Translations under genes and position numbers: made by a program
Notes under the pieces: generated by a model
Seen by the model: only the letters and a program-made list of their open reading frames with translations
Told to the model about the DNA's origin: nothing
The model's database searches: none
Assembly: GCA_050516505.1 (NCBI GenBank)
Contig: CP191518.1
Coordinates: forward strand, 3,844,001-3,908,000
From: Scandinavium ludwigii_A
GTDB lineage: Bacteria; Pseudomonadota; Gammaproteobacteria; Enterobacterales; Enterobacteriaceae
Reading direction: 5' to 3'
DNA: 64,000 nucleotides
Part shown: positions 61,840-64,000 of the stretch, one piece after another
How positions within the stretch are numbered: the stretch's first letter is position 1
How the letters are laid out: each line of letters opens with the position of its first letter

Positions 61840-62739
61840 TTATGCCTGCGGCGGCATGAAAAGCGCAGAATAGTCACGATTGCAGATTCGCTGCACCGCC
61901 GGGTGTTGGATCATGCGTTCGGCAAAGATCGCGTGATACTCCTCCATGACGTTTTCCACTCGCCCGATTTCAACGATGTTGTCGTCAGCATATAAATCGT
62001 GCGCGTAGAGCGTCGGGGCGACGAAAATCGCGTTATGTGCAGCACCAAAGGCTTTCATCAGCGCCGCGTCGTCAAACTCACCCAGCACTTCCACTTTCAA
62101 CCCCTGCGTGTTAATCCAGTTCAGCAGCTTACGTCCGAGCATCGAACGACGCCCTGGAATCAACAGCCTACGTTCCTCCAGACAGGCCGGGAACGGTTTT
62201 TCGGGCAACGGATTCATGCACCAGAAGCTGACGCTGCATTCGCCGATTTTCACCGAGAACAGCCCTTCCTGCTGCGTCGAATCAATCGGGCAATCGGAAA
62301 TAATCATGTCCAGTTTGTGCTGACTGAGCTGCTCCAGCAGCATCTCGTGCGTCGATTCATAGCAGCGCAGGTGAATCTGCTCATCCTCCACCACCGCCGC
62401 ATCCAGCACGCCGCTGACCAGCCGTTTCGACAGCGCATCCGCCACGCCGACATCGAACAACAGGTTCGACTCTTTGCGGTAATTGATGATGTCGAGCATC
62501 TCCTGACTCAGGGTAAACATTTTATCCGCGTAGCGAAAAACCAGTTCGCCCAGTTCGCTCGGCTCAAGTCCCCTGCCCTTACGTTTAAACAGTTTGCCCT
62601 GCAAACGCTCTTCCAGCGCTTTAATCTGACCGGTGATCGTCTGCGGCGTCAGATACAGCGCTTCTGCGGCGCCCACGACCGAGCCTTCTTTGTAGACGTG
62701 CCAGAAGTAGTACAAATGGTTGTAGTTAATGTGCGACAT
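61840..62739 (-). CDS. nhaR: LysR-family activator of nhaA, NhaR
   Basis: A sodium-responsive LTTR that activates nhaA and, in E. coli, also pgaABCD and osmC. It has 299 residues (E. coli 301). The N-terminal helix-turn-helix is VVGAAEALYLTPQTITGQIKAL (in parts, residues 21-42). It follows nhaA in the same direction, separated by a terminator hairpin, so some transcription read-through probably supplies it. Confidence 0.95.
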   Translation of the reverse strand: MSHINYNHLYYFWHVYKEGSVVGAAEALYLTPQTITGQIKALEERLQGKLFKRKGRGLEPSELGELVFRYADKMFTLSQEMLDIINYRKESNLLFDVGVADALSKRLVSGVLDAAVVEDEQIHLRCYESTHEMLLEQLSQHKLDMIISDCPIDSTQQEGLFSVKIGECSVSFWCMNPLPEKPFPACLEERRLLIPGRRSMLGRKLLNWINTQGLKVEVLGEFDDAALMKAFGAAHNAIFVAPTLYAHDLYADDNIVEIGRVENVMEEYHAIFAERMIQHPAVQRICNRDYSALFMPPQA

Positions 62740-62766
62740 GTTTTCGCTCCCTGATGGATGTCAAAA

Positions 62767-62788
62767 AGAGAGCCACTCAGGGCTCTCT
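62767..62788 (-). terminator. Terminator/attenuator between nhaA and nhaR
   Basis: An 8-bp stem (AGAGAGCC / GGCTCTCT) with a 6-base loop. On the minus strand it runs into TTTTT. It lies just after the nhaA stop and 27 bases before nhaR. Confidence 0.8.
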
Positions 62789-62800
62789 TGTGATGTGATG

Positions 62801-63979
62801 TCAGGCCGTGTGGCTCTGCTCTGAGGATGTGCGCATTCTGAGTAAGCCATAGCCGACCACCGCCGACAGCACCGAACCAATCAGAATGCCGAGCTTCGCC
62901 CAGTTAATCAGCGCAGGATCAACGTCCCCGAAAGCCAGCGAGGCAATGAATATCGACATGGTAAAACCGATACCGCACAGCACCCCGACCGCCATAATCT
63001 GCTTGAAGGTGGTGTCCGCAGGCAGCGTCGCCCATTTCATTTTCAGCGCCAGCCAACAGAACAGACTAATACCCAGCGGCTTACCAATAAACAGACCGGC
63101 AATAATGCCCAGCGGCAGCAGTGAAGTCAGACCTTCAATCGTCACGCCTTGCAGCGAAACACCGGCGTTGGCAAACGCAAACAATGGCAGGATCAGGTAC
63201 GCGACCCACGGATGCAGCACGTGCTCAAGCTGCACCGCCGGAGATTTGCCATTCTGCTCTTTCAGCGGAATGAAGAAACCGACAATGACGCCCGCCAGTG
63301 TGGCATGCACACCCGATTTCAATACCGCCGTCCACAGGATGACCCCGACCAGGATATAAATCCCGGTACGACGTACGCCCGTCAGGTTGAGAATAGCCAG
63401 CGCCGCAATAGCCGCCGCAGCGACGCCCAGCGACAGTAGCGACAGGTCACTGGTATAAAACAGCGCGATAATGACGATAGCGCCCAGGTCATCAATGATC
63501 GCCAGCGCCATCAGGAAAATTTTCAGCGACGCCGGGACACGGCTACCAAGCAACGCCAGCACGCCGAGCGCAAAGGCGATATCAGTTGCAGCCGGAATCG
63601 CCCAGCCTTCACGCGTAATCGGGTCCTGGACGTTAAAGGCCAGGTACACCAGCGCCGGGACCACCATGCCGCCCAGGGCCGCAATCACCGGGAAAATCGC
63701 CTGTCGACGGCTGGCCAGCGAGCCAACAATCAACTCACGTTTGACCTCAAGTCCGATGAGCAGGAAGAACACCGCCATCAGCGCGTCGTTAATCCACAGC
63801 AGCATGTTCTTGTTGATTTCCAGTGCGCCGACTTTGAGCTGCACAGGTGTTTCCAGAAAAGAATGATACAGACCGCTGGTCGAACCCATGTTCGCCAACA
63901 GCATCGCCAGCGCGGCGGCGATGATCAAGATGATGCCCCCAGAAGCCTCATTGCTAAAAAAACGCTGAAGATGTTTCAT
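62801..63979 (-). CDS. nhaA: Na+/H+ antiporter NhaA
   Basis: Exports one Na+ or Li+ for two H+ and is the main sodium and alkaline-pH antiporter. It has 392 residues (E. coli 388). The ion-binding Asp163 and Asp164 (IIDDLGA), Asp133 (ATDIAFA) and the pH-sensing His225 (SGVHATLAG) are at exactly the E. coli numbers. About 12 hydrophobic segments are visible. The promoter lies outside the right edge of the window. Confidence 0.97.
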   Translation of the reverse strand: MKHLQRFFSNEASGGIILIIAAALAMLLANMGSTSGLYHSFLETPVQLKVGALEINKNMLLWINDALMAVFFLLIGLEVKRELIVGSLASRRQAIFPVIAALGGMVVPALVYLAFNVQDPITREGWAIPAATDIAFALGVLALLGSRVPASLKIFLMALAIIDDLGAIVIIALFYTSDLSLLSLGVAAAAIAALAILNLTGVRRTGIYILVGVILWTAVLKSGVHATLAGVIVGFFIPLKEQNGKSPAVQLEHVLHPWVAYLILPLFAFANAGVSLQGVTIEGLTSLLPLGIIAGLFIGKPLGISLFCWLALKMKWATLPADTTFKQIMAVGVLCGIGFTMSIFIASLAFGDVDPALINWAKLGILIGSVLSAVVGYGLLRMRTSSEQSHTA

Positions 63980-64000
63980 CTTTTATTCTCTCTTTTCCGT

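Noticed and set aside
1..64000. tRNA, rRNA, CRISPR arrays, prophage genes and integrases
   Set aside because: Nothing resembling these was seen on either strand by reading; a covariance-model or repeat search would be needed to exclude small RNAs fully.

Overview
The window is chromosomal DNA from a member of the Enterobacteriaceae. Protein lengths, key residues and gene order match Escherichia coli K-12 very closely for the backbone: leuCD, setA, sgrST/sgrR, thiBPQ, yabI, araC/araBAD, polB, rapA, rluA, djlA, lptD-surA-pdxA-ksgA-apaGH, folA, kefFC, carAB, dapB, rihC, ispH-fkpB-lspA-ileS-ribF, rpsT and nhaAR. The accessory content and REP-like repeats point to an Enterobacter/Lelliottia/Leclercia/Citrobacter-type genome rather than E. 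coli itself. Genus and species cannot be fixed from the sequence alone.

Layout. 1-8.8 kb holds leucine biosynthesis (leuC enters truncated at the left edge), the sugar-phosphate stress module (setA, the SgrS RNA with the SgrT peptide, and sgrR) and the thiamine ABC importer under a TPP riboswitch. 8.9-14 kb is the L-arabinose regulon, with an unusually short araC-araB control region. 14-20 kb carries polB (with a LexA box), rapA and rluA. 20-28 kb holds djlA and the outer-membrane biogenesis/housekeeping operon lptD-surA-pdxA-ksgA-apaG-apaH. 28-37 kb holds folA, kefFC, a small lipoprotein, carAB with its complex control region, and dapB. The cai/fix carnitine genes of E. coli are absent here.

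37.2-50.5 kb is an accessory island between dapB and rihC, which are adjacent in E. coli K-12. It contains a MalI-like LacI-family regulator; a seven-gene operon (fructose-type EIIABC, GH38 alpha-mannosidase, long class I phosphomannose isomerase, and separate mannose-family EIIA, EIIB, EIIC and EIID); and, convergent to it, two overlapping cupin-type phosphoglucose isomerase genes. The same palindromic operator (TTAATCGATTAA core, 19 identical bases) plus a CRP site stands in front of both operons, and a near-copy precedes the regulator gene. This argues for one catabolite-controlled regulon that imports and phosphorylates an alpha-mannoside, hydrolyses it, and feeds mannose-6-P and probably another hexose-6-P into fructose-6-P. 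An AlaX-like editing protein and a divergent LysR regulator complete the island.

50.5-57.9 kb returns to the backbone (rihC to rpsT). A second accessory insert at about 57.9-61.8 kb, between rpsT and nhaR, holds a GPH-family sugar symporter and a GH31 alpha-glycosidase behind an AT-rich leader with a 22-bp-phased tandem repeat. nhaR and nhaA close the window on the minus strand.

No tRNA, rRNA, CRISPR array, insertion sequence or prophage gene was seen.
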